Shown: in pieces, positions 33,489-42,498 of the stretch | Layout: every line of letters begins with the position of its first letter | Position numbering within the stretch: the first letter of the stretch is position 1 | NCBI GenBank assembly: GCA_963802575.1 | Contig: CAWDJF010000007.1 | Coordinates: forward strand, 248,001 to 312,000 | Origin: DATFTE01 sp963802575 | GTDB taxonomy: Bacteria > Acidobacteriota > Terriglobia > Terriglobales > Acidobacteriaceae | Direction of reading: 5' to 3' | DNA: 64,000 nucleotides | The notes under the pieces: model-generated | Seen by the model: only the letters and a program-made list of their open reading frames with translations | Told to the model about the DNA's origin: nothing | Database searches by the model: none | Translations under genes and position numbers: made by a program

Positions 33489-33539
33489 GACTCCTGCCGC
33501 GTGTGCACATTGTTGCACCTTGACAGCGCGGCAGGAGTC
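33489..33539. repeat. 13-bp inverted repeat enclosing an operator-like palindrome and a -35 box
   Basis: GACTCCTGCCGCG (33489-33501) is perfectly complementary to 33527-33539. The 25-base loop contains a second palindrome (33503-33518) and the TTGACA of the downstream promoter. It could end the glycoside hydrolase transcript and also control the FG-GAP gene. Confidence 0.55.
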
Positions 33540-33548
33540 CCCGATAAT
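33503..33548 (+). promoter_or_regulatory. Promoter of the long FG-GAP gene with operator-like palindrome
   Basis: TTGACA (33520-33525), 17-base spacer, then GATAAT (33543-33548): nearly ideal sigma70 elements. Directly upstream is GTGCA-N6-TGCAC (33503-33518). The same arrangement, extended to GTGTGCA-N5-TTGCACC, recurs at 36538-36556 before the second Asp-box gene. The leader to the ATG at 33683 is about 130 bases. Confidence 0.6.
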
Positions 33549-33682
33549 CCGCCACCAATGCCTGTTTTGGGGCGCCTCCCCTGTTTTGCGCGCAAGCAAT
33601 CTCTGATCGATCGATAGCAAGCGGCTGGAGCGTCGGTTCGTTCGCGAACCGGCTCGTCGGTTGCCTGCCTACGAGGAGAGCC

Positions 33683-36493
33683 ATGCCGAAGTTCGGATCT
33701 TTTCTGATCTCTGTTTTCTCACTAACACTTTTTGCCGGGCTTGCCTTTGGCGTGAGACCACCCGTGCCTATGGGCCCGGGCGAATTTCAAACCGGCAAAC
33801 AGTTTGCGGTCGGCGTCGGTCCCGCGGCCATCGCGTTTGGCGACGTTAACAACGATGGCAAGCAAGATTTGGCCGTGGCGAACTTGGGCAGCAACAGTGT
33901 AAGTGTGCTCTTGGGCAATGGTGATGGAACTTTCCAGCCAAAGAAAAACACTGGAACCGTTCCCAGTCCCATCGGCGTTGGCTTAGCCGATTTCAATAGC
34001 GACGGCAAACTCGATCTCGTCACCGTGCAGAATAACGGCAGCACAGTCGACATTCTTTTGGGCAAAGGCAATGGCACTTTTGGGATTCCCACCACTCTCA
34101 CGGCGGCCGGGGGATGCACATCTCTCGTCGTTGGCGACTTCAACGGTGACACGAAGAGTGACATCGCGGTGGGATGCACTGCCGGCATCACGATCTTTCT
34201 GAGCAACGGCGACGGAACCTTCCAGGCAGCGAAGATTTCGACGGTGAGCGCGTCCTTTCCCATCGCCGCGGCCGATCTCAACAAAGACAACAAACTCGAC
34301 CTCATGGTGCCGGGCGGCACGCAGAATTCAGCGATCTCGGTTCTTCTCGGAAACGGCGACGGAACCTTTCAGCCAGTGTTACAAACACCCGTCCAGGCTG
34401 ATCCGGTATCGGTGGCGGCTGGCGACTTTAACAAAGACGGCAAGCTCGATCTTGCGGTCGGCAATGGTAATTTCGCCGGCATCACGACCCTGATCGGAAA
34501 CGGCGATGGCACGTTTCAAGTTGGTGGCGGATCCTCGATTGACGCAGCGCAGGTCACATCGGTATCGACCGGCGACTTTAATGCCGATGGCATTGCGGAT
34601 GTTGCCGGAGTCGGTCCAACCACGAATGGAATTGTCGACTACATGGGCAACGGTACCAATCTACTGACCGGCCCGGTGTACTACGGTTCTTCAGTCACGC
34701 CGACGGCGATGGTTCTGGTAGATGTGAATGGAGACAAGAAGCTGGACATGGCCGTCGTGAACACGGTGGGCGACGTTTCCGGCGGAGTGGGCTCAGTCAC
34801 CATCATTCTTGGCGTTGGCAACGGTTTCTTTCAGGGTGCGCGTGCTTTCCCGGTAGGGCCGGGCACTTGCGCGATCAATTGCACGACGCCGTCGATCGCG
34901 ACTGCCGACTTCAACGGTGATGGGTTTCTTGATCTGGTTGCCGCGAATCAGCAGGATAACGTGCTCAACCTTCTGCTGGGCAATGGCGACTCCACCTTTC
35001 AGGCTCATCTTGATTTTCCCGTGACCGGCTTGACGCCCAGTTCGCTGGCCGTCGGTGATTTCAATAAAGACGGAAAGATGGATGTGGCTGTGGCCGACCA
35101 GTGCACGCCGAACATCAATTGCGATGCTTCTGCCGGATCGATCAGCGTCTTCCTGGGAAATGGGAATGCCACCTTCCAGAATGCGGTTGATCTGAGTACC
35201 GGCGGAGAAAATCCGGTTTGGATTGTGAGCGCTGACTTCAATAAAGACGGCAATCTGGACCTCGCCATCAGTGCAGCGGGGGACTGTACGGTAAAAGTCC
35301 TGCTTGGGAACGGAAATGGAACTTTCAACTCTCCGCTGAGCACTTCTCTACCGGCGTGTGGAAACGGCATGTTTGTCGCAGCTGACTTCAACAATGACGG
35401 AGTGATGGACGTCGCCGTGGTCGAGCCAAATGCCTTTGCGCTACTGTTGGGAAATGGCGACGGTACTTTCCAACCTGGTGTCAGCACGGCCTCGACGGGA
35501 GCCGAGGGCCTGGTCGCCGCCGACTTCAACAAAGACGAAAACTTTGATCTGGCCGTTTCCGAAGGCCAGGGCGTCAACATCTACCTTGGCAACGGGAATG
35601 GCACGTACCAGGCCGCCAAATTCTTTGCCGCCGATGTGTTGTCTGACTCGGTGGCTACGGACGACTTTAATGGCGACGGCATTCCGGATCTGGCCATGGG
35701 AGCGAGCCCGGCTGTGGACGTTCTATTGGGCAAAGGCGACGGAACGTTTAACCCGTTCATCAGTTATCCCGCCGGCGGATCCGCATATACCGCGTCGGGA
35801 GCGCCGCTGGTGACCTCTGACTTCAATCGTGATGGATCGAAAGACATCCTCGTTGCCTATCAGCAGACGGGGCTGAACACGAATGTGTTCGAGATCTTCA
35901 ACAACACGGGCGGCAACCGGCTGACGCTCACCAGCACTCCGAATCCGTCGTCGTTCGGTCAGACGATCACGCTTAGCGCCACCGTGACTGCCACTGGAAC
36001 CATCAGCGGACGTCCCGCACCAACGGGAACAATCATGTTCTTCGACGGAACGACGCTTCTGAGTACGGTCACAATGACCAACAGCAAAGCCACGTTCATG
36101 ACATCGAGCCTGTCGACAGGCACCCACAATCTGACTGCCGTCTACAGCGGCGATAGCTTTTACAACCCGAACACTTCGTCGGTCGTGAAGCAAACGGTAA
36201 ATAAGGCGAGTACGACGACAACGGTGACTTCGTCGCAGAATCCTTCGACCTTCGGACAACCCGTCACGTTCACTGCAAACGTGAAGTCATCGACGACGGG
36301 TACGCCGACTGGCACGGTCACGTTTAAGGATGGAACCAAGGTGCTTGGGTCAGGCTCGCTCAACGGCAGCGGGCAAGCTATGTTTACGACATCGTCGCTG
36401 GCACGCGGCACGCATTCGATCACTGCGGTTTATAAGGGAGACACGAACTTCAAGACCAGCACGTCTCCGGTACTGACACAGACGGTGAACTGA
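33683..36493 (+). CDS. Long secreted FG-GAP/VCBS repeat protein with C-terminal Ig-like repeats
   Basis: A 936-residue protein with a clear ribosome site (GAGGAGAG) and signal peptide (residues 1-22, ending AFG). About a dozen FG-GAP units follow, each with a Ca-binding D-x-N-x-D-G motif (DVNNDGKQDLAV, DFNSDGKLDLV, DFNKDGKLDLAV, DFNGDGIPDLAM) and a LLGNGDGTFQ turn, expected to form one or two beta-propellers. From about residue 750 two bacterial Ig-like repeats appear (LTSTPNPSSFGQTITLSATV and VTSSQNPSTFGQPVTFTANV), each ending in HNLTAVYSGD or HSITAVYKGD. It lacks an enzyme domain and is probably a surface or matrix adhesin or scaffold. Confidence 0.85.
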   Translation: MPKFGSFLISVFSLTLFAGLAFGVRPPVPMGPGEFQTGKQFAVGVGPAAIAFGDVNNDGKQDLAVANLGSNSVSVLLGNGDGTFQPKKNTGTVPSPIGVGLADFNSDGKLDLVTVQNNGSTVDILLGKGNGTFGIPTTLTAAGGCTSLVVGDFNGDTKSDIAVGCTAGITIFLSNGDGTFQAAKISTVSASFPIAAADLNKDNKLDLMVPGGTQNSAISVLLGNGDGTFQPVLQTPVQADPVSVAAGDFNKDGKLDLAVGNGNFAGITTLIGNGDGTFQVGGGSSIDAAQVTSVSTGDFNADGIADVAGVGPTTNGIVDYMGNGTNLLTGPVYYGSSVTPTAMVLVDVNGDKKLDMAVVNTVGDVSGGVGSVTIILGVGNGFFQGARAFPVGPGTCAINCTTPSIATADFNGDGFLDLVAANQQDNVLNLLLGNGDSTFQAHLDFPVTGLTPSSLAVGDFNKDGKMDVAVADQCTPNINCDASAGSISVFLGNGNATFQNAVDLSTGGENPVWIVSADFNKDGNLDLAISAAGDCTVKVLLGNGNGTFNSPLSTSLPACGNGMFVAADFNNDGVMDVAVVEPNAFALLLGNGDGTFQPGVSTASTGAEGLVAADFNKDENFDLAVSEGQGVNIYLGNGNGTYQAAKFFAADVLSDSVATDDFNGDGIPDLAMGASPAVDVLLGKGDGTFNPFISYPAGGSAYTASGAPLVTSDFNRDGSKDILVAYQQTGLNTNVFEIFNNTGGNRLTLTSTPNPSSFGQTITLSATVTATGTISGRPAPTGTIMFFDGTTLLSTVTMTNSKATFMTSSLSTGTHNLTAVYSGDSFYNPNTSSVVKQTVNKASTTTTVTSSQNPSTFGQPVTFTANVKSSTTGTPTGTVTFKDGTKVLGSGSLNGSGQAMFTTSSLARGTHSITAVYKGDTNFKTSTSPVLTQTVN

Positions 36494-36539
36494 GGAAGTC
36501 ACCTGGGAGCGCAAGACTTTGCAGCATCGCTGGAGACGT

Positions 36540-36599
36540 GTGCAATCTATTGCACCATCCCAAATGGGGCATTGACAATCTCCCTACCGACGCTAGGAT
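36540..36599 (+). promoter_or_regulatory. Promoter of the second Asp-box gene with the same operator-like palindrome
   Basis: GTGCA-N6-TGCAC occupies 36540-36555, TTGACA 36572-36577 and TAGGAT 36594-36599 (16-base spacer). The palindrome sits 16 bases before the -35 here but touches it at 33520. The leader to the ATG at 36715 is about 115 bases. Confidence 0.5.
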
Positions 36600-36714
36600 A
36601 TATGCCTGCTTTACTGGTGGGTTCTTCCCCCGGGCGCCAGAGCAGTTTGGTTCCAGGATTGCTGTAAAACCCCATGCGGGACGTGGGTTCCTTCAATTCT
36701 CCTCAGGAGTGGTC

Positions 36715-38286
36715 ATGCGACGCGCACGTGCTGGAAAAATTCTGCTTTCATTGTCCGTCCTGCTTCTTTTTGCAGCTCTGAACTTGATGGGCTGGAGACC
36801 TTTCTACGATCCTGATCCAGTGGAAAATGGGGACGAAGAGATCCAACTTGCGCCGCAACGCGTTTCGACGGCTTCGGTGCCGTCCGTTACAACTAGATCG
36901 GTTCCCGGCAGATTCGGCGGCAATCCTTACCTCGTGGGCTCGCCCGTCACTACAACGACGAGTCTGCCTCAAGCCGAGACCAACATCGCGATCAATCCGG
37001 TGAACCCCGCGAACCTGGTGGGCATTATCACGGACTACTCGCTGCGCCCCGGTAACGACCAGGTCAACGGAGTCAGCAAGTTCACGATTTCGAACGATGG
37101 CGGCCAAACTTGGGCAGATCAATTTGTTCCGATACACGCCGGCGCCTATGGCCAGACCAGTGACGGCGTCAGCTGGTTGGTCGATCGCGACCCCGGCATC
37201 GGCATCGATCGCGCCGGCTATGTCTATTTCTCCGGCTTGTATTTGAAGCTTGCTCCCTCGCAAGCCGGCAAGCCGACCGGCGGCTTGAACAGCAATTTGA
37301 TCTCGCGACAGACGTACCCCGGTGGCGTTTATGTGTGCGCCGGCCAACTTCCTAGCATCACGATGACGAACGCCAATTGCAATCCGGTCTTTACCTACAC
37401 GGGAGCGAAGGGCAACACGACATCGGTGGATCGAGATTGGATGGCAGTTGACGCTGGAAGCACTTCGCCGTTTGCGGGCAACGTGTATGTGGTATGGACG
37501 CACTATACGGGCTGCACCCTGACCACCTGCCAGGCCAAGTTCATCGCGTTTTCGCGTTCCACCGACCACGGCGTGACGTGGTCCCCGCTGGTTCAGATCA
37601 ACCTGGCGAGCCAAGCCACCGTCGACTGGTCGATGGTCACCGTGGGCAATGACGGAACCGTCTATATCGCCTACCAGAACTACATCATGACGGCCAACGA
37701 GCGGCAGCACTTTCTCGCCGTCTCCACCGATGGAGGCGTGACATTCAGCACGCCGGTCGCGATGACTCCCATCTTTACCAACGTGGTCTTCAACTGCCCC
37801 TACCGCAAGAACAGCGCACCCAATGTGGTCGTCAGCCCGGTCGCGGGAGCCGATTACGTGTACGACGTGTACGCGGAACAAACGGGATCGACCTCAGCGA
37901 TCGCCGTGGCGCGTTCACGACAGACTAAGGGCAATGGCGGGTTCACCACGCCCGTCACGATTAATGACTCGAGCGCAGGACAGCGTGAATATGCGGCCGC
38001 CGCAGTGGACGGTAACGGAACCCTGCACACGCTGTGGCTCGATACGCGGAACTCGCCTTCCGATACGTCGCAGTACGACGTTTATGCCACCTACTCCAAG
38101 AATCTGGCGGCAACGTTCGCGCCCAACGCCAGAGTGACTCCGACCACCATCAACGGCAACACCAGCTTCATCGGAGACTTCTTCGGCATTACCGTGGAGC
38201 CAACGACGGGTATCGCTCACGGCTCCTGGAGCAACGGCGGACTGATCAACGGACAACTCATTACCACCACACTGACGCCGCAATAA
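36715..38286 (+). CDS. Secreted Asp-box (BNR/sialidase-like) beta-propeller protein, copy 2
   Basis: A 523-residue paralog of the protein at 30357. ATG 36715 has AGGAG five bases upstream; the frame is open further upstream without a ribosome site. A signal-anchor (ILLSLSVLLLFAALNLMG) leads to GWRPFYDPDPVENGDEE. Asp-boxes include SNDGGQTWA, STDHGVTWS and STDGGVTFS. YRKNSAPNVVVSPVAGADYVYD and SSAGQREYAAAAVDGNG are almost the same as in copy 1, as is the C-terminus (TSFIGDFFGITVEPTTGIAH). Copy 2 has a longer segment around residues 190-215 (QAGKPTGGLNSNLISRQ). It ends 54 bases before the convergent AMIN-barrel gene. Confidence 0.7.
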   Translation: MRRARAGKILLSLSVLLLFAALNLMGWRPFYDPDPVENGDEEIQLAPQRVSTASVPSVTTRSVPGRFGGNPYLVGSPVTTTTSLPQAETNIAINPVNPANLVGIITDYSLRPGNDQVNGVSKFTISNDGGQTWADQFVPIHAGAYGQTSDGVSWLVDRDPGIGIDRAGYVYFSGLYLKLAPSQAGKPTGGLNSNLISRQTYPGGVYVCAGQLPSITMTNANCNPVFTYTGAKGNTTSVDRDWMAVDAGSTSPFAGNVYVVWTHYTGCTLTTCQAKFIAFSRSTDHGVTWSPLVQINLASQATVDWSMVTVGNDGTVYIAYQNYIMTANERQHFLAVSTDGGVTFSTPVAMTPIFTNVVFNCPYRKNSAPNVVVSPVAGADYVYDVYAEQTGSTSAIAVARSRQTKGNGGFTTPVTINDSSAGQREYAAAAVDGNGTLHTLWLDTRNSPSDTSQYDVYATYSKNLAATFAPNARVTPTTINGNTSFIGDFFGITVEPTTGIAHGSWSNGGLINGQLITTTLTPQ

Positions 38287-38340
38287 GACTGTTCCCGATA
38301 TTTGCGGAGGGTGATGGCTTCATAAGTCCTCATCCTCTGA

Positions 38341-40551
38341 CTATCTTTGCGGGGGATTTTCTCGGGGCGCTGTGCTCTCCACCGCTTTTTCTCTCACGTC
38401 GAACCGGTAACCCAGGCTCAAGTACCACTGATCGTAGGTGAGCGCCAATCCGCGCTCAATCGTATACCCACTCTGTAAAAACGTCCTCTTGCTCAAGTTC
38501 GTATCAATCGACGTATCGAAGAAAAACGAACCGTGATTCACAGTGAACGGCGAGTTCAGGCTCTGAGTGCCAAACTGGGCGTTCCACAGCATTTGATCGC
38601 CCAGTTGATGTGAAAGGGAAAACAGACGGTAGTCTCCTCGGGCAAAGGAACTATCGAACTTGGAATAACGGAGATCTGCCCGGAAGCCGGAATGCGCAAT
38701 GTCGCTCCAGGTAACGCCGTACATCTGGTTCAAGCTGCGGCGGACATCTCCGGTCTTACCACTTTGTCCCAGGGTTGTGTAGAAAGTGATGTGGCGTACG
38801 GGTTCCACACGCAAGCCAACGTTGAGTCCTTGATATAAGAGCCTGTCAACGATTCCGGTACCGACAAGCTGCGTTGCGGCCGTCGGCGTATCGCGAAAAT
38901 AGTTGTGATAAACGTCGATGGAGATTCGGGGATGGAGCTGAACATGAAGCGCGAGATAACTGCGGCTGATGCCGGCACCCGGCTTGATCCCGCCGGTGGA
39001 AAGTCCCTGAGGAGAATCCACGATCAAAGAGTGATACACGGAGAAGTACTTCCCGTAGGAGAGCTCGTTTTCGAAGAAGCCGAATGGGCGGTCGACGCTC
39101 CATCGCAACATGTTCAGCGCGAAACCGCTGGTGCTTGAATAGTGCAGGCGGTCATAGCTGCCCCCTTCGAAGTTAACGAACGAGCCCGCGATTTGTTGGT
39201 CGGGATTGTAATGCCACGAAGCCGGATCAGGCGTGGAACCCGCGAAGCCGCCGGCGATGACTCCGCGCGCAAGCCGGCGTCCGATATAGCCACCATCAAT
39301 GGTATCGAGGCTCGTTGCCCAGGGAAGGTAAAGACGCCCGAGGCCTGCCAACCATTTCGATTCCGGGTTATTGTAGTAAAGCTGCAGGGTGTAGGTGCGA
39401 TCGAGATAGTCCTGCATAGTTTGTTCCTGCGGCTGGGAGTTCTGCGTAAGCCTGCCGCGCCAGTAGCCTTGAAGGTTCCAGTGTGTGCCGGCGATGTTGG
39501 TCATGTCGGAGCGGAAGGCGAGACCAACCTGGCTGCTGCCGCCCGCGGTCGACCCGTGGCTGCGAATGCCGGAATAGTCCAATGCAATGCGGCCTCGCAT
39601 GCGATTCTCTTCGGCCCCACTTTCTGGCTGGGTACCGGGAGTGAGTCCATCGGACTGACCGGCGCGCAAAGACGATGCCCGCAGTTTGCCGGCGCTTTGC
39701 CGGATCGATTCCCTCTCCAGACGGGCGCTGTCTTCCACCGACAAGTACGCCCAATCCCCGGGTCTGACCGCGCGAGTGAAGGCGCGAACTTCTGTCAGGG
39801 CCGAGGCTTCGGCCACCGAGGTCACGCGCAACTCCGCTACTTCAGATTGATTCGCGCTGTCGTCGGAAGGAGCTTCTCCGTCCCACACTGTCAGCTTCAT
39901 GCCTACCGTGAGTCCGGCATTCCCTCCTCCGCCAAGATAAGCGACACCCTGTGCGATATATTTCACTCGGAAGCTGATCCGGGGCGCTTGTGCCGCAGCG
40001 GGCGTCACCACAAAAGGCATCGCCGCTATCTGAGGTTGCGTGGAAACCGGTACAACTAATTTTGAGATCCGGGTCGGAGAAACTTTTTGACTCTTCCGAC
40101 TTCCACTTTTTTTCAACCACGAGGGCGGCGAGGGGGAGCGCACCGTTTCGCTCGGGGCGACTGGAAGTACGGTGAGCGCGATCATACTTCCCTGCACGTT
40201 CAATTCGTACGGCCCGGCGCTGTTGAGATCCACCACCATCCTGGCAACCGGGGGAGTCGTCTGGTGCAAGCCGATGCGAACCCGTTCCACGCTCCCGTAG
40301 TGAACTGTCATTGAGTGCTGTTCGGCGACTGTAGAAGTTTGGGGCAACTCCACCACCAGCCTGTCTGGAGCAGTCGTTCTGGTCACGACAGGAATGACTC
40401 CGGCGCTTAAGGTCAACTCGATCTTGACCTGATGATCGACGCGGCGGATCCGCACCAACTGAACTTCGGCTGTGTCGCGGCCGAGCGCCAGAGTGATGGC
40501 TCCGGACGTCACCGCCGTGATTAGCAATACCGCCTTTATGGCTTCTTTCAT
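38341..40551 (-). CDS. AMIN-domain protein with C-terminal outer-membrane beta-barrel-like region
   Basis: A 736-residue protein. ATG 40551 was chosen because it opens a signal peptide (MKEAIKAVLLITAVTSGAITLALG); the frame is open upstream but there overlaps the cytochrome gene. Residues about 28-130 resemble an AMIN domain (VQLVRIRRVDHQVKIELTLS, DRLVVELPQT, VERVRIGLHQTTPPVARMVVDL), which in other proteins binds periplasmic or outer-membrane partners. A middle module (GVAYLGGGGNAGLTVGMKLTVW) resembles the SH3-like end of FlgT-type proteins. From about residue 330 alternating aromatic strands (RIALDYSGIRSHGS, TYTLQLYYNNPESKW, QWYLSLGYRFDV) look like an outer-membrane barrel. It follows the seven-heme cytochrome gene by 11 bases. 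Confidence 0.65.
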   Translation of the reverse strand: MKEAIKAVLLITAVTSGAITLALGRDTAEVQLVRIRRVDHQVKIELTLSAGVIPVVTRTTAPDRLVVELPQTSTVAEQHSMTVHYGSVERVRIGLHQTTPPVARMVVDLNSAGPYELNVQGSMIALTVLPVAPSETVRSPSPPSWLKKSGSRKSQKVSPTRISKLVVPVSTQPQIAAMPFVVTPAAAQAPRISFRVKYIAQGVAYLGGGGNAGLTVGMKLTVWDGEAPSDDSANQSEVAELRVTSVAEASALTEVRAFTRAVRPGDWAYLSVEDSARLERESIRQSAGKLRASSLRAGQSDGLTPGTQPESGAEENRMRGRIALDYSGIRSHGSTAGGSSQVGLAFRSDMTNIAGTHWNLQGYWRGRLTQNSQPQEQTMQDYLDRTYTLQLYYNNPESKWLAGLGRLYLPWATSLDTIDGGYIGRRLARGVIAGGFAGSTPDPASWHYNPDQQIAGSFVNFEGGSYDRLHYSSTSGFALNMLRWSVDRPFGFFENELSYGKYFSVYHSLIVDSPQGLSTGGIKPGAGISRSYLALHVQLHPRISIDVYHNYFRDTPTAATQLVGTGIVDRLLYQGLNVGLRVEPVRHITFYTTLGQSGKTGDVRRSLNQMYGVTWSDIAHSGFRADLRYSKFDSSFARGDYRLFSLSHQLGDQMLWNAQFGTQSLNSPFTVNHGSFFFDTSIDTNLSKRTFLQSGYTIERGLALTYDQWYLSLGYRFDVREKAVESTAPRENPPQR

Positions 40552-40562
40552 CGCTCGCAGGT

Positions 40563-41183
40563 CTATCTCCGCCGCCGTGGCAGTAAAGATCCGGGGATTC
40601 TCCAACTGTCCATCGAGAAGTGGCAGTCCTGGCAATTCATGGAGTATCCGAGGGCCCGGTGATTCGGCGCCGTGGTTTGTTGAAAGGCCTTCAAGTGACA
40701 ACTGACGCACTCATTGGAGAGGCCCTGACGGTTAAATTCCCCGACGGCTCCGGCCCGATGACAGGAGTAGCAATCCACGGCGGCATGAGCGCCAATCAAC
40801 GGAAAGCGGTCCTGATGCTCGTTGATCGAATGCACCGATACTTGCCATCCGTAGACGCGATGGCAGACATCACACTGGCTGCCGTTTTTGTGGCGGTGGA
40901 TGTCGACGTGACAATCCTGGCATTGCCTGCCGGTGTTAGCCAAAATAGGATCCGTGTGGCAATCGCCGCATGGAACCTTCACGTGCATGCCGCGCAGAGG
41001 GAACTCCGTGTGGCCGTGGTCGAATTCGGCGTCGCTCCGCGCCGGCTTCCATGACGACGACGTATGACATTTCTCGCACACCAGGAACTTGGGCCCATGC
41101 GGACTCGTAGTGGGGGTTGCTGCCCACATGACTTGCAACAGTGTCAGCACAACTACGAGTCCGTAGCATGGGGTTAGCGCCAT
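40563..41183 (-). CDS. Seven-heme periplasmic cytochrome c
   Basis: A 206-residue protein with signal peptide (MALTPCYGLVVVLTLLQVMWAA). Seven CxxCH heme sites are visible in order: CEKCH, CGDCH, CQDCH, CDVCH, CYSCH, CVSCH and CQDCH. Blocks of the type FDHGHTEFPLRGMHVKVPCGDCH are typical of class III/c7-like multiheme cytochromes, in which the preceding His supplies the second iron ligand. ATG 41183 lies 20 bases after the stop of the upstream gene and has GAGGGGGA upstream; a GTG two codons earlier is possible. The role is periplasmic or extracellular electron transfer. The adjacent barrel-like protein suggests a porin-cytochrome pair. Confidence 0.85.
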   Translation of the reverse strand: MALTPCYGLVVVLTLLQVMWAATPTTSPHGPKFLVCEKCHTSSSWKPARSDAEFDHGHTEFPLRGMHVKVPCGDCHTDPILANTGRQCQDCHVDIHRHKNGSQCDVCHRVYGWQVSVHSINEHQDRFPLIGAHAAVDCYSCHRAGAVGEFNRQGLSNECVSCHLKAFQQTTAPNHRALGYSMNCQDCHFSMDSWRIPGSLLPRRRR

Positions 41184-41202
41184 CCGCACGACTTGGTCCC
41201 CC

Positions 41203-42498
41203 TCAGTAAGAATCGTCCGTTGCCGGGGCGGGCGTATCTGCAACGACGTCCTGAGCCTCAGACGCAGACAGCGTGTGCCGGCATCCAGTTTGAATAGTCG
41301 CGGAAATTGCCACACCCTGGGCGTCGGTCACCACAGTAATGGGATCGGTTTTGTTCAACAGAGCCGCGCATCCCAGAATGTCGTAGCTCGATACAAAACG
41401 CTGCGCCAGGAACGTGAACAACGAATTCGCGACATCGGGTTTTGGCGATGCGGTCGCCGTGAATAGCACCTCGTCTAACAGAAATCTAGGAGGAGCAATG
41501 CGATATAGTTCGCGGCAGTATCTACTGGTGTCGGCTTCCCTCAGGGTGTGTACCTTTCGTTGGGCAACGCCGCGCCTGTAGGCATTCACCTTCCCGAGAT
41601 CCTGGGTACCATTATTAAGAGACATCGGATCACCCAGCGGAATGAGGGCAACCGGGGCGGCCTGATACGCGCGCGCCTGCAGTTCGTTCAACGGCAACGC
41701 CGCTACCTTTTGCCCGGGATCGGCCAGATCAGCCGCCATCCAGGGCGTGCAACCCAGAGCAACATCCACCACATTGTCGAGAAGTCCGTTGTCGCTCGGG
41801 TTGCCGAGCACCGTAGCACCGGGAAAAGCCGCGAGGTTCGCCTTCGTATTTTGCGCAAGTCCGGAATCCGTCAGTAAATAACTGGTCGGCAGATTGTCGC
41901 TCTGATCCTGATCAACAATGGCAAAGTCACGAACCGAAGGACACGCCTGGCCGTCGTTGGCCGTTCCCAAGGGCGGAATGGGCAGCCTGCCTGCATTGAT
42001 CGCTGCGCTAGCAGCATGGAAGAACGCGTGCGCGTTACAGTAGGCGAACTGTCCAAAGATGCTGCCGGGGGTACCGTTTACGCACTGGCTCTGAGTCAGA
42101 ACACCCTTAGGGGCTTGAAGCGTCAGGGTGTCACCGTTAAATCCAAACCACAAAGCGACGATGCCGTTGGCAGGAATGCTCGGCACGACCGGTGGAACTA
42201 CGGGTAGCGTATTTACATCGATCACCAGCGGGTCGTAAACCGAGATGGTATTCGTTGCCGGATCGAAGACGGCAGCTTGCACGAATGCCGACTGATCGGT
42301 GTTCGCTTCGTTGCAGGGCCCCGCCGTGGGATCGGTGGCGACCAACTGAAACGGTGTCGCCAATCCCTGAGCGGTTAGGGGCGCGTTGGGCAATATCAGA
42401 GTGCAATTAGGATTTGCGCTTTGCGCCATCGCAAATGGAGAAGCAACGAACAGCAGCAAGGCGCGCAGATAGATACAAACAGGCTTCCAGGATTTCAT
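41203..42498 (-). CDS. Secreted protein of unknown function, first gene of the cytochrome operon
   Basis: A 431-residue protein. ATG 42498 follows GGAGGAG; the signal peptide ends at about residue 25 (LFVASPFAMAQ). The mature chain begins NPNCTLILPNAPLTAQGLATP and has beta-rich, Cys-containing sequence (CNEANTDQSAFVQAAVFDP, VALWFGFNGDTLTL). A central segment contains FHAASAAINAG and LGCTPWMAADL, and the C-terminus is CRHTLSASEAQDVV. No CxxCH or catalytic motif is seen, and I do not recognise the family. Short spacing (20 bases) to the cytochrome gene suggests co-transcription. Confidence 0.6.
   Translation of the reverse strand: MKSWKPVCIYLRALLLFVASPFAMAQSANPNCTLILPNAPLTAQGLATPFQLVATDPTAGPCNEANTDQSAFVQAAVFDPATNTISVYDPLVIDVNTLPVVPPVVPSIPANGIVALWFGFNGDTLTLQAPKGVLTQSQCVNGTPGSIFGQFAYCNAHAFFHAASAAINAGRLPIPPLGTANDGQACPSVRDFAIVDQDQSDNLPTSYLLTDSGLAQNTKANLAAFPGATVLGNPSDNGLLDNVVDVALGCTPWMAADLADPGQKVAALPLNELQARAYQAAPVALIPLGDPMSLNNGTQDLGKVNAYRRGVAQRKVHTLREADTSRYCRELYRIAPPRFLLDEVLFTATASPKPDVANSLFTFLAQRFVSSYDILGCAALLNKTDPITVVTDAQGVAISATIQTGCRHTLSASEAQDVVADTPAPATDDSY

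Noticed and set aside
36748..37881. A 377-codon minus-strand open frame
   Set aside because: Antisense to the second Asp-box gene, whose motifs are clear; His/Arg/Val-rich shadow.
39142..40059. A 305-codon plus-strand open frame
   Set aside because: Antisense to the AMIN-barrel gene, no ribosome site, no family resemblance.
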